DNA of 64,000 bases, from positions 2,170,001 to 2,234,000 of the forward strand of contig OX388341.1 in the NCBI GenBank assembly GCA_947579665.1, read 5' to 3'. Numbering within the stretch: the first letter of the stretch is position 1; each line of letters begins with the position of its first letter. This stretch comes from Sympetrum striolatum (taxonomy: Eukaryota > Arthropoda > Insecta > Odonata > Libellulidae). Below are positions 49,595-59,619 of the stretch, in pieces. Below the pieces are notes generated by a model. That model did not search any database and was not told where the DNA came from. It saw nothing but the letters and a program-made list of their open reading frames with translations. The translations under genes were made by a program, and so were the position numbers.

Positions 49595-49599
49595 ACATA

Positions 49600-49838
49600 T
49601 GTTAAAGTTGTTTATATTTGTTGAATTGTTTGAGTTTTGCATTGTCGTTTTGTTTATTGGTGCTGGACTGTAGCAGACCTATTGTGTTCTCAACAAGTGA
49701 CATTCTTTTGTGTTTTAAGAGTGATATATCGAACTCGAAAAAGGTCGATCGATATGACTGTATAGATGAAGTGCGGTTAAGAAGTGGCTAGCACGCCTTG
49801 ATGTAAAATGTTCACTTTCAATTAAAAATATTCAAACA
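49600..49838 (+). repeat. 5' LTR of the copia element
   Basis: 239 bp, beginning TGTT and ending AACA (TG...CA with a 4-bp inverted end). It is identical to the 3' LTR. A TTTATATTTG word at 49610-49619 could be a TATA-like promoter element; no AATAAA signal is seen. Confidence 0.96.
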
Positions 49839-49852
49839 GGTTATGGGCCCAG
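49839..49852 (+). promoter_or_regulatory. Primer-binding site for a half initiator tRNA-Met
   Basis: GGTTATGGGCCCAG directly follows the 5' LTR. It is complementary to the anticodon-stem region of initiator tRNA-Met (the complement contains the CAT anticodon), not to a tRNA 3' end. Drosophila copia uses the same internal site, primed by a cleaved half tRNA. The adjacency and the match are seen; the use of a cleaved primer is inferred from the family. Confidence 0.88.
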
Positions 49853-49944
49853 GCTCGCGGAGTATTGCGAAATTTTAATTGAGGTGAATCTTGATTACGT
49901 AAGGAAATTCGTATCCGTTGGTGTTTGTGACGTATCGCAAAAAA

Positions 49945-52900
49945 ATGGAATTTGCGAAGCACATAAAACCGCTATCTGGAGAAGCGGATTGGCCAATTTG
50001 GAAAAGAAAGATACGTGATCTGCTGGACTACCATGAAGGAGCATTAGATGCTATCGACAACAAATTGGTAAAGCCTGAACCAATCGATGCATCAGTAGCT
50101 ACAAATATCCAGATCAAGGAGTACAAGGAAAAGAGTGATTTGTACCGGAAGGCCAATAGCTATGCTAAAACAATGATTGTAAGCACAGTTACAGACGCAG
50201 TGTATCAGAAAATCATGGACAAGGAAACTGCACATGAGACCTGGGAAGCATTGAAGCAGCAATTCGAGGCAACATCTCAGGACCAGTTATTCAAGATTTG
50301 TACCGACTTCTTTGCATTCAGATGGACTACAGGGGATGATGTATCCACTCACATTGCCAAGTTGAAATCTCTTTGGAATGAGCTGAACAGTGGACTAAAA
50401 GCTAAGGATAAACCAGAGCTACCGGATTTAATGCTGGTATGCAAAACCTTAAATATTTTGCCTAACAAGTTTGAGACGTTCCATTCAAGCTGGATGTTGT
50501 TAACAAAAGACGAATCACGAACTTTTGATGACTTGACAACTCAGCTTTGCATGTTTGAGAGAAATTTCAGGAAGCCTGTGGATAATGGAAACACAACTCA
50601 AGAGGCACTTGTGGCAAAATCCTCTTCATCAAGAGCTCATCAAAAGAGACAGGACCATCACTCAAATCAGTCTCATCAACCGAGCCAACATAGCAATCAG
50701 TCCCGGAATATCTGTAACTACTGTAAAGAAAAGGGGCACTGGGTAAAAAGATGCAAAAAATGGATTGCAGATGGACGACCACCCAAAAAGAATGCCATCA
50801 CAGAAGGTAACTCAGTTGATACCAATATTGCATTACTCTCTGACATGATAGAAGTTACTGTTGCTGAAGCAAACGTTAAGGACTGGTGGTTTGATAATGG
50901 AGCAACAAAACATGTCACAAAGTGTAAAGATTATTTTGTGAGTTATGAAAGGTTCGAGAAACCATGCAAAGTAAAAGGCATTGGTGAACAAACAGTGTCG
51001 GCGCTTGGTAGTGGAACTATAAAAGTTGAGTCTACAATCAACAACAGCAAGCAAATAGTGACCTTGGAAGATGTGTGGTATGTGCCAGATGCCTCGAGAA
51101 ATTTATTTTCTCTACTAGTAGCCCATGACAAGCAACCAAGAAGTAAATATTCCTCTACGCCAACCAATTGTTATTTAGAAGTGGATGGTAAAGTGATTAT
51201 TACCGGTGCACGTCAATTAAATGGGACCCTTTTCCTAGCAGATTTTCAACCAGTTGCACCCGTTCAAGATAATGAGATGCAAGCTGCTTTTGCCGATAGT
51301 TCGACTCTGCAGATGTACCACGAGCGTTGGGGGCATCAAGACAAAAGGCATGTTAAAGATATGCTAAAAAGAGAACTGGGCATCAACGCCAAGATGGAAG
51401 ATGAAATCTGCGAACCCTGTATCTATGGAAAAGCTCATCGGAAACCATTCGGGATAAGGACGAAAGCAGAAGCTCCAGGTGAACTATTGTCAGCAGATGT
51501 TTGCGGTCCTTTTGCTCCGTCTTTCTCCAAAAAGAGGTATCTTGTAGTATTCAAGGACAGTTACTCCAAGTTCAGATATAGTTACGTAGTGAAAGAGAAA
51601 TCAGAAGTGATAAATGTCTTACAGCAGATGCTATCACATGCCAAAGTGCAGGGTCACCAAATAAAAGAGTTCCTAAGTGATAACGGTGGAGAATTTGACA
51701 ATGGAGCTGTCAGAGAACTTCTTTCCATTAATGGAATAACTCAACGACTTACAGCGCCGTACACACCCGAACAGAATGGAGCTAGTGAGAGAGATTTCCG
51801 GACAATAGTGGAAATGGCGAGAACCTTCAAGTATTCCAATTTGGAAGTCACCTTTCCTGAAGCAATTTGGGCAGAGCTAGTCACCACTGCTGTTTATGTC
51901 CTAAACAGAACAGGGAAGTCTTCAATAGAGGGTCAAACTCCGTATGAAGTTTGGTTTGGGAAGAAACCAAGAATCAAGCACATGAGAATCATTGGCTCTA
52001 TCTGCTACATACACATTCCTAAAGAAAAACGAAGAAAAATGGACGAAAAAGCTATTAAAGGAGTTCTTGTTGGTTACAATGGCGACGAGGGATATAGAAT
52101 ATATCTAAATGAAAGTCACAAAGTCGTCATGTCTAGAGATGTGACATTTTTAGAGAAACCTTTCAAAAGAAGAAAGGAAGTCAGCTCATCCCTTCAAGAC
52201 ACAAGCATAAAAACCAGCAATCCTGAATATGAAAACTTTCAAGTACCATTTATGACTCAGCAATCAACTCCATTCAGTCGATGTCAAAACCCAAGAGATG
52301 AACCGGAAGATCTCGAAGACACACGAGAATATCATGAAGACATGCAAGAAGATCTTGAAGAAGATACCCAATATCAAGGAAATGATCCTGAAGATATTGA
52401 GGATAGAGGCAATGAACCTGCAACAAGACTTCGTGATCGTACCATATTGAAGAAACCAAGTTACCTAGATGACTACGTTTTGATAACAGAAGAGTTTGAA
52501 GAAGGAAACGAGGACCCTCAGTCTTATGAAGATGCCTTGAAAAGCAGGGAAAGCTTCGAGTGGAAGAAAGCCATGGATCATGAAATTGCAGCATTGGAAG
52601 AAAATCAAACCTGGACCTTGACAGATCTTCCTCCAGGTGCAAAGGCAATTCCATGCAAGTGGGTCTTCCGACTCAAGAGAAAACCTGACGGCAGTATCGA
52701 CAAGTACAAAGGAAGACTTGTTGTCAAGGGATTTAGTCAACGTCACGGCATTGATTACAGCGAAACTTTTAGTCCAGTGGCAAAGATGGGTACAATTCGT
52801 TCAATTCTTAGCATTGCAGCTAGTGAAAAGATGCATTTGATACAGTTTGATGTATCAACAGCATTTCTGTATGGAGAGCTTGAAGAAACCATATTCATGA

Positions 52901-54036
52901 GACAGCCACAAGGATATGAAGACGGAACCAACAAGGTGTGCCAACTTAAGAGGAGTCTTTATGGCCTCAAACAAGCACCTAGATGCTGGAATAAACGTCT
53001 TGGAGCTTTTCTTCAACAACATGGATTCAAGGTCAGTAATGCTGATTCATGTTTGTATATTCGAGAGAGAAATAATCGAAAGCTCATACTTGTGATCTAT
53101 GTGGATGATGGTCTTCTAGCTGCAACAGATTTACAAGAGATGGAAATTTTCATTGAAGAGTTGAAATCAGAGTTCAAGATCATTTCAAAGAAAGCAGATT
53201 ATTTTTTGGGATTAGAAATTAAACAAGAAGAAAATTTTATTAAAATCAACCAAAAGACATATGCTAAGAAAATTTTAGATCGCTTCAATTTTTCAGAATG
53301 CAAACCAGTTTCTACTCCAATGCTTAAAGGTGCAGAAACTACCTCACCAGGGAAAGAAGGCAAGTCAACAGAATTTCCCTACAGACAGGCTGTTGGAGCA
53401 CTGATGTACCTGATGCTTGGCACAAGACCCGACCTGGCTTACAGTATAGGTTTTCTTTCAAGAGCACTTGAAAATCCAACTCAAGAAGACGTTGTACGAG
53501 TCAAGAGAGTTTTTAGGTACATAGCAGGGACTCTAGACCTTGGGATAGTATATCGGAGCAATGTAGATGTAGGACTTTTGGAAGTTTACAGCGATGCAGA
53601 TTTTGGAGGATGCATGAAGACAGGGCGTTCTACCTCTGGAGTCATCGTTAAGTATTCAGGAGGAGCAATTTCTTGGTTAAGCCAACGACAAGCAGTTGTG
53701 GCAACCTCAACAACTGAAGCAGAAATCATAGCAGCGAACGAGGGAGCCAAAGAGGCAATTTGGCTTAACAGACTATTCAGAGGGATCATAAAACTCAAAG
53801 ATGTTCCAGTCATACAAGTTGATAACTCTGCTGCAGTGAGATTGTCTCAAAACCCTGAGTTTCACCGCAGAACCAAACACATATCTATTAAGCACTTCTT
53901 CATTCGAGAGAAAGTAGCAGAGAGGAAACTCAGTATTCGACAAGTATCTACTGAAAACCAAGTAGCTGACATAATGACGAAACCATTGCAGAGACCACGC
54001 CTGAAAATTCTGTGTGTAAAAATGGGACTTGAGTAA
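49945..54036 (+). CDS. Copia-type Gag-Pol polyprotein, intact, 1363 aa
   Basis: Self-replication polyprotein of the copia element. The frame is open from 49918, but the first ATG is at 49945 in a good context (AAAAAAATGG), giving 1363 aa. Numbered from that Met: Gag with the copia-type N-terminus (LSGEADWPIWKRKI, from about 10); CCHC zinc knuckle CNYCKEKGHWVKRC (257-270); protease with DNGA (317-320) where DSGA is usual; GAG-pre-integrase HHCC finger (H459, H464, C489, C492); integrase D518, D579, E615 with D,D35E spacing; an acidic linker (about 780-830); RT with FDVSTAFL (from 968) and YVDD (1052-1055); RNase H with YSDAD, TTEAE and VDNSAA (about 1215-1297), ending in the conserved KHISIKHFF region. 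There are no stops or frameshifts. Gag and Pol share one frame, as in copia, where a spliced RNA makes extra Gag; I could not fix a splice site here. Confidence 0.97.
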   Translation: MEFAKHIKPLSGEADWPIWKRKIRDLLDYHEGALDAIDNKLVKPEPIDASVATNIQIKEYKEKSDLYRKANSYAKTMIVSTVTDAVYQKIMDKETAHETWEALKQQFEATSQDQLFKICTDFFAFRWTTGDDVSTHIAKLKSLWNELNSGLKAKDKPELPDLMLVCKTLNILPNKFETFHSSWMLLTKDESRTFDDLTTQLCMFERNFRKPVDNGNTTQEALVAKSSSSRAHQKRQDHHSNQSHQPSQHSNQSRNICNYCKEKGHWVKRCKKWIADGRPPKKNAITEGNSVDTNIALLSDMIEVTVAEANVKDWWFDNGATKHVTKCKDYFVSYERFEKPCKVKGIGEQTVSALGSGTIKVESTINNSKQIVTLEDVWYVPDASRNLFSLLVAHDKQPRSKYSSTPTNCYLEVDGKVIITGARQLNGTLFLADFQPVAPVQDNEMQAAFADSSTLQMYHERWGHQDKRHVKDMLKRELGINAKMEDEICEPCIYGKAHRKPFGIRTKAEAPGELLSADVCGPFAPSFSKKRYLVVFKDSYSKFRYSYVVKEKSEVINVLQQMLSHAKVQGHQIKEFLSDNGGEFDNGAVRELLSINGITQRLTAPYTPEQNGASERDFRTIVEMARTFKYSNLEVTFPEAIWAELVTTAVYVLNRTGKSSIEGQTPYEVWFGKKPRIKHMRIIGSICYIHIPKEKRRKMDEKAIKGVLVGYNGDEGYRIYLNESHKVVMSRDVTFLEKPFKRRKEVSSSLQDTSIKTSNPEYENFQVPFMTQQSTPFSRCQNPRDEPEDLEDTREYHEDMQEDLEEDTQYQGNDPEDIEDRGNEPATRLRDRTILKKPSYLDDYVLITEEFEEGNEDPQSYEDALKSRESFEWKKAMDHEIAALEENQTWTLTDLPPGAKAIPCKWVFRLKRKPDGSIDKYKGRLVVKGFSQRHGIDYSETFSPVAKMGTIRSILSIAASEKMHLIQFDVSTAFLYGELEETIFMRQPQGYEDGTNKVCQLKRSLYGLKQAPRCWNKRLGAFLQQHGFKVSNADSCLYIRERNNRKLILVIYVDDGLLAATDLQEMEIFIEELKSEFKIISKKADYFLGLEIKQEENFIKINQKTYAKKILDRFNFSECKPVSTPMLKGAETTSPGKEGKSTEFPYRQAVGALMYLMLGTRPDLAYSIGFLSRALENPTQEDVVRVKRVFRYIAGTLDLGIVYRSNVDVGLLEVYSDADFGGCMKTGRSTSGVIVKYSGGAISWLSQRQAVVATSTTEAEIIAANEGAKEAIWLNRLFRGIIKLKDVPVIQVDNSAAVRLSQNPEFHRRTKHISIKHFFIREKVAERKLSIRQVSTENQVADIMTKPLQRPRLKILCVKMGLE

Positions 54037-54093
54037 AACAGAGAAGGGACAATGATTAGCATTTTTTTTAAATTTAATTAATTCAACAAAATT

Positions 54094-54104
54094 AAAAGGG
54101 AAAG
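54094..54104 (+). promoter_or_regulatory. Polypurine tract of the copia element
   Basis: AAAAGGGAAAG, 11 purines, abuts the 3' LTR exactly. It is the expected primer site for plus-strand DNA synthesis. Confidence 0.88.
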
Positions 54105-54343
54105 TGTTAAAGTTGTTTATATTTGTTGAATTGTTTGAGTTTTGCATTGTCGTTTTGTTTATTGGTGCTGGACTGTAGCAGACCTATTGTGTTCTCAACA
54201 AGTGACATTCTTTTGTGTTTTAAGAGTGATATATCGAACTCGAAAAAGGTCGATCGATATGACTGTATAGATGAAGTGCGGTTAAGAAGTGGCTAGCACG
54301 CCTTGATGTAAAATGTTCACTTTCAATTAAAAATATTCAAACA
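54105..54343 (+). repeat. 3' LTR of the copia element
   Basis: 239 bp, reading identical to the 5' LTR over its whole length, TGTT...AACA. It is followed directly by the ACATA target duplication. Confidence 0.96.
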
Positions 54344-54348
54344 ACATA

Positions 54349-56478
54349 ATGTATTTTTGGGAAGTAATCGCTTTTCGTGAGTTTTGTTTATCGCTCACAA
54401 ACCCATGACAACACGCCGCTTACAACTGCTGAGATGAATTCACGTTTCTGAACGCGTTGCTAACCAACGCGCGTGATCAAATGCTATTTTTAGGCCTTCA
54501 AATTGATTGCTCAAACTAAATCAGAAACTAACTCTAACTAAGAGAAAAGAATTTCAGTTTTGTATAATTGATGAATGCGTCACCTCTAAAATAATAACAC
54601 AATTTTAAGTGTAATTCTCGAGGTGGAATGATTTCCTCGGGCATTTTCTTAGAGACTCTTAAATCGACACTGTGATGGAAACCCGACAACGTGACGGATG
54701 ATCGTTGCAACTTAGAAATTGCCCTCGAAATATAAGGAATCGTATCAGGGTCTAAGGAAAGGACTTGTATTGTTCGAGAGTGGGCAAATGGCGACCAAAA
54801 CAAAGGAATAGAAAGCAAACTCACACTACGAACCCGCAACGTGATTGATTGACTCATCTCGGTTGGAGGGATTCTCTCAAGTATCAGCAGGACCCTCGCA
54901 CAACTGGAGTTGTTCAAATCCTCATGAAATGGAAAGCATTCGTCTTCCATACGCTAGTTGCGTAATTATTCGTATCGTTTTCACGTGCGATGACTCATTA
55001 GTTCGATTTATTTTTATTTTAACATTTTGAGCCGTTCGATTTATTTACCTGAAGGGAAATGCTGAATGGTTCTATCATAAATGTCTATTATACGTGAAAA
55101 TGAAGGCATAAATCAGTTTATTTCGACAGAAACTTTCAACCGAGCTTCGATTAGCCGACAGCTTCGTTTTCCCGACTCATAAGTTTATCGACGCCTCGCC
55201 TGAGGATTCGTTTGAACGACGTTTTGTGGTATCGATAAAACATATTTACTGATACCGCGGAAGATGTAACGTTACTCGAAAATTAGTTTCGAAAGAAGAA
55301 TAAATTGTTAACAAGAAATTTAAGTATCGATCCAAATAAATAGACCGAAAACCCTGTTAAAAATAAATTCATCATTATATAATTTTTAAAATAATTACTA
55401 TAACAATTTTAAATAGACATTAAATGCCGAGCAACGATTAAAACTTCAAATTAATACATCACTATAAATTGTTTAGAAATCACTTCTCCGTTGACTGCGC
55501 TCCAAAATTTGATAACTTGCTATTTGAATATTGCTACACTAGTTTCAAATGTTCCTTCCTTTTTCCTTTTGGGTTAATTCTTACTATATATTTAGGGCAC
55601 GAAAAGAAAATTCCAAATGAAATAAAACAGCAAAATATTTCGAATATCTGTAATAGACAAGTTTTTGATTCTTTCCAGGCGTTGAACGCAATTGGACTGA
55701 TTGACTACCACAGGCAGTGCAGTTAATCACCTCAAAAACGAGGTCACCGAGATTTTTACGTGGAACTTATCCAACTGATAATTTAATGCGTTGAGAATTC
55801 TTCAAAAGGACTGACTGAATGGCAAAATATTGCTATAGAAAGTGCATTTGCATTTCAGCTCTCGCTGACCAAGAGTTGGTGCGAAGAAACGAACTTAAGG
55901 TTCCATAAATCTCACCGTCACCTCCCAATGCACTCTCGGCCGTTTCTAAAGGGCGACCGCTCCCCTTTCACCATTCGATAGATCATTTCCAATTCACGCA
56001 ATTGATTCTAGCATTTTCCAGAGACAAGGTTGCCGAACGACTTTGCTAATGCAAAAATTTAAAGTAATTATATGCAGTAAAGTATACTCACAAAGGTGAA
56101 TCTAATACGACTGAATCCATAATCTCTCACGTATCTGATATCTAGGTGTTTTAAGAGAACTACTTTCTCAGGAGTGAATTAGTGGAATATCTTAATTATA
56201 GGAGGACATATTATTTGTACTGCGGTCAAAAACATGTGATATGCAATGCAGTATTATGGAATGAAAATCAGCGTTAAGTATGTGAAATCGTAAGTCTACA
56301 ACAAAATTTTATTTCATATTATACTGTGTTTTATTAATGGCTTCATATATTTTATCCTTATTGTGAAAATATTTTGGTTATTCGTCATTCCGTAAGTATG
56401 CGCTGTCTTGAAAGGTTATTGACAAGGTTTTCCACGAATTATCAATTTGAGTATATTTCGATAGAGGACATTATATGT
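54349..56478. other. No recognisable gene
   Basis: GC-richer patches at about 54580-54960, 55140-55260 and 55860-56000. A 138-codon minus-strand frame at 54534-54950 and an 85-codon frame at 55469-55726 are unassigned. The latter contains an acceptor-like TTTTTGATTCTTTCCAG ending at 55679, with no partner site recognised. Confidence 0.4.
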
Positions 56479-56895
56479 GTTACACCCCAAACGTGTAATT
56501 GCCCATTTCATGAAATGGGCAATTAATACCAGAAATCTATAACTGTCTGAAATGCATATGTTACACCCCAAACATGTATTTTCCCATTTCATGAATCGGG
56601 CAAAAAGTTTCCCATTTCATGAAATGGGCAATTACACGTTCGGGGTGAAAGGAACCCTACCTACCCTACTCAACCCATCGGCGCCGCGCATATTTAATTA
56701 ATTAATTAATCTCAGCTTCAAATCGTGAAATATGCGCGGCGCCGATGGGTTGAGTAGGGTAGGTAGGGTTCCTTTCACCCCAAACGTGTAATTGCCCATT
56801 TCATGAAATGGGAAACTTTTTGCCCGATTCATGAAATGGGAAAATACATGTTTGGGGTGTAATATATGCATTTCAGACAGTTATAGATTTCTGGT
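56479..56895. repeat. Nested foldback palindrome with 168-bp arms
   Basis: The arms 56528-56695 and 56728-56895 are inverted copies. I find two differences in 168 positions. They flank a 32-nt AT-rich spacer with (TTAA)n character. Each arm contains smaller palindromes, notably CCCATTTCATGAAATGGG (a perfect 18-bp palindrome) and variants, each linked to CACCCCAAAC(A/G)TGTA words in one or the other orientation. A further partial unit lies just outside the left arm (56479-56525). The inner ends carry ACCCTACCTACCCTACTCAA and GGCGCCGCGC. A foldback-type transposable element is most likely. Outer boundaries and target duplication are unclear. Confidence 0.9.
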
Positions 56896-56899
56896 TGGC

Positions 56900-58880
56900 G
56901 AACCGATGAGAAGATATAAGAGTCACTTTTCCAATGAATATGTTTAGACGCTTCTTTTGGCACTCATACGCGAGGATGCAATTGCGCTGCAAATTGATTA
57001 GGTATTCCATAAAAAGAGATCAGAACATTGATTTGAAGGCCGAAAAATGAAAATACCAACGAAATTAGCAAATAAATATTCATTGCAGCGGTGACCGACC
57101 TTCATGGCAAATCAAACGGACGACAGCAAATTGCTGTAAGCGAAGCGATTGGCGAAGGTTGAATAGTTTAATAAAGCGGGAATATTCGCCTCATCAAAAT
57201 GGGCGTGACACGCTCCTGCTGAGAACTTAAATTGTGAAATAATGACGGATGGAATGACTTCCGAGTCAATTGGCCTTGAAAGATATGTCACTGAAGTAAA
57301 TAATTCCTAATCATACGATTAACTATGAATATTTTGCAAGTAGCGTTTTTAGTTCTTATTTTCTACCAAACTATAGTCATCTACTTATAATATCAGGAAA
57401 TAAACTCAGGAAATGTACGTCTCATGACTTTACGAGATTCGTGTGCACATTAGGTATTCTTCTAAAACTCGTGCAATCTAAAATATTTATATTAGATTCA
57501 GAGATATTTTTATTTGTGAAATTCTTCTTAGTTTAGTTACCCCTTTTGGTTTTTGCGTGCATCTGAATTTAGAGATGAAATATTACTAAAAGTGGACGTT
57601 TTGATAAAATATCGCTCAATTAAATGAAAAATGCAACTCAATGAAATATAAATCCGCAATAAACAGATGTGTGTACTAACGCAATGTATTTAATCGAAAA
57701 TCTATGGTATCAATTTGTTTAGTCACCGAAAGAAAACTGCTCCAAAAAGCAACACATCCGCAGGGCCTCACGTTATTTAGAATTCACAAACCCTCATTTA
57801 AAGACATTGAAGTTAACTTAAATTTAAACTCAATCGACGATTAGGCACACTCGATTTTACTTATGATTATTTCAGCGTAAGCGAAGAAGACGAATTTCTG
57901 AAACACGACCTTCGGTAGAGGAGAACATGTAGAAGGAGACTCATTTGCTGTGCTTTCAAAGACAAAGGATACAGCCTGAAAACACAAGTGCACTTTCATG
58001 TTTTAATTTGAACAAAGTTGACATGCAAACCTAATTTGCCACGAACTCGAAACTTACATTTCCCAAATGTGCCTTTCTCATTCACATGTATAGTCTAGCG
58101 AAACAGCAGAAAATATCAGAATCGCACGATGAGAGAGGGTGAGAGCAGTGAAAGCAAAATGGCTGTTTGATGAAGGAGAAATTAGAGGCGCGCCGGAGAG
58201 AATCAATTCGATGAGGAAGAGCATCGATTAAACGGCGCGGTCGGACGCGAGATGGTCGAGTGACTCGAAGATTGCGACGAATGAAGAGACTGACAATTGG
58301 ACAAACGACAGGATGAATACGCGTTGTTGGAAAATGCCTCCGATAATGAAAAATATCTTCATTAGTCATACCCGACGAGTGTTGCATAGGAAATAGGTCA
58401 ATGATACCAGATCTGTAGCGCATGGAATGTTTTCCGTTAGTCGGAGGCTTCGGAATGGAAATTTAATTTCTATGTTCAAAAAGGAACACAGGTGGGGTGC
58501 GGGCGAGCGAGCGTTTTTTGTTTGCCGCGGGTGCAGTTACAAAACTTGCTTTGCGTATGATGTAAGTGGCTATAAAAAGAAGATGCGTGTTTGGTAATGA
58601 AGGCCGCCACTGGCGAAAGTTTCGTTTAAGCGAATCTATGGTCTTCCTAAAACGATAACAACTTTCCTATGATTGCGTAATTTTTTGGTCGATAAGTAAC
58701 AGAATTCCATTGTTTAAGTCGACTTGGAGAGAGTGAGTGGGATATATCAGGGACAGCCATATAATCCTTATGGAACCGTTTCTATGTATGGAAGAAAGGC
58801 ATCCTTTCGTTATCCTATACCTCTTGCAAAAATTTTCTTGTCGGATAACTTAATGGAATAAAGCAGCCTCCCGGATAGAG
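56900..58880. other. No recognisable gene; CpG-rich patches
   Basis: CpG-richer blocks at about 57060-57260 and 58110-58570. A 113-codon minus-strand ATG frame (58082-58423) lies in the latter and is rich in Arg, His and Ser; I do not recognise it. AT-rich elsewhere. Confidence 0.4.
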
Positions 58881-58912
58881 AAGATCTCGGGTTCGATTCC
58901 CGGTCCCGTCAG
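58880..58912 (+). mobile_element. tRNA-type B-box remnant (SINE)
   Basis: CTCGGGTTCGATTCCCGGTC contains a perfect B-box and a full T-arm (58889-58900 core). A matching 5' acceptor (GACGGGA) and A-box are absent upstream, so it is not a tRNA gene. A SINE scrap fits best. Confidence 0.45.
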
Positions 58913-59234
58913 ATTCTATTCAAATCCGTTTTCCGTTGACATTTGGCCATCAATAGCTCTTTTGCTCTAACAAACGCGAAAATTAGCAGTGCATAAGAAT
59001 TCGGTCATTTCTCTTTCATAATATAACCATCAAATGTCCCCCCATGATATTAAAATTCTCATACAATCAATAAGTAGTCGATACATCAATCAATATATTT
59101 CCGTGAACAAATGTTAATAATGATTTCGTGCATATTTCTGTGAATTATTTACCCTTCAACGCCCTTTTCCTTACGGTAATTAATTTTTTTATACCTAGCT
59201 CGTGATACTATTAGAGTGTTATGTTTTAGTGAAT

Positions 59235-59414
59235 ATGCCAAATATCCCTTCGTCTTCGTCTCAAGGAGATTTTAACGCCCGATTGTATTTAAAGACAAAC
59301 CCTGGTATTGGAACCCTCGTTGGAAGGGACACTACGAATAGCGAAAGACAACACGTCTATTCGTATTTGGAGGTTGAATATTGTCGTAAACATTTCCTTC
59401 CCCAGCCTCTATGA
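59235..59414 (+). pseudogene. Possible LINE endonuclease scrap (GDFNAR motif)
   Basis: An open frame from the ATG at 59235 reads SQGDFNARLYLKTNPGIG, then GRDTTN, and ends at 59414. GDFNA(R/K) followed by G-x-x-N-P-x-I-G and T-N is the pattern of the middle of APE-type endonucleases in RTE-like and other LINEs. Nothing convincing precedes or follows it, and one short motif can arise by chance. Confidence 0.3.
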
Positions 59415-59594
59415 AATGGCACTCAATGATCTTGACTGAAATGTGGCGGCGTTCCAAATCATTCAGATTGCAAGAGCCAATCTGTGAGTTCTCCTAAAGC
59501 AAGGCCGACAAGGAATAGATTTCTAAGAAATATCGAGACAAGTACCACGAACACATAGAGAAAACACAAAAACGAAAGCTATTATAATTACATT

Positions 59595-59618
59595 TACCTC
59601 GGAAGTCGAACCCATAGA
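59595..59618 (-). mobile_element. tRNA-type B-box remnant (SINE)
   Basis: The minus strand reads GGGTTCGACTTCC at 59601-59613, a B-box with one extra base. No A-box is found at the right distance. Confidence 0.3.
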
Positions 59619-59619
59619 A

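Larger units (their letters stand above)
49595..54348 (+). mobile_element. Complete Ty1/copia LTR retrotransposon with 5-bp target duplication
   Basis: The element is 49600-54343 (4744 bp), flanked by the direct repeat ACATA (49595-49599 and 54344-54348). It has two 239-bp LTRs that I read as identical, a primer-binding site, one uninterrupted Gag-Pol frame and a polypurine tract. The order protease, integrase, RT, RNase H defines the copia superfamily. Identical LTRs mean the insertion is very recent, since the LTRs are copied from one template at integration. Every catalytic motif I looked for is intact, so the copy may be autonomous. It lies in DNA with no recognised gene. Confidence 0.97.

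Noticed and set aside
52274..52746. Antisense open frames of 93-126 codons inside the copia pol region
   Set aside because: They are shadows of the Gag-Pol coding sequence, over the acidic linker and the start of RT.
58880..58912. Possible tRNA gene
   Set aside because: The T-arm and B-box are perfect, but there is no complementary 5' acceptor strand or A-box at tRNA distance.
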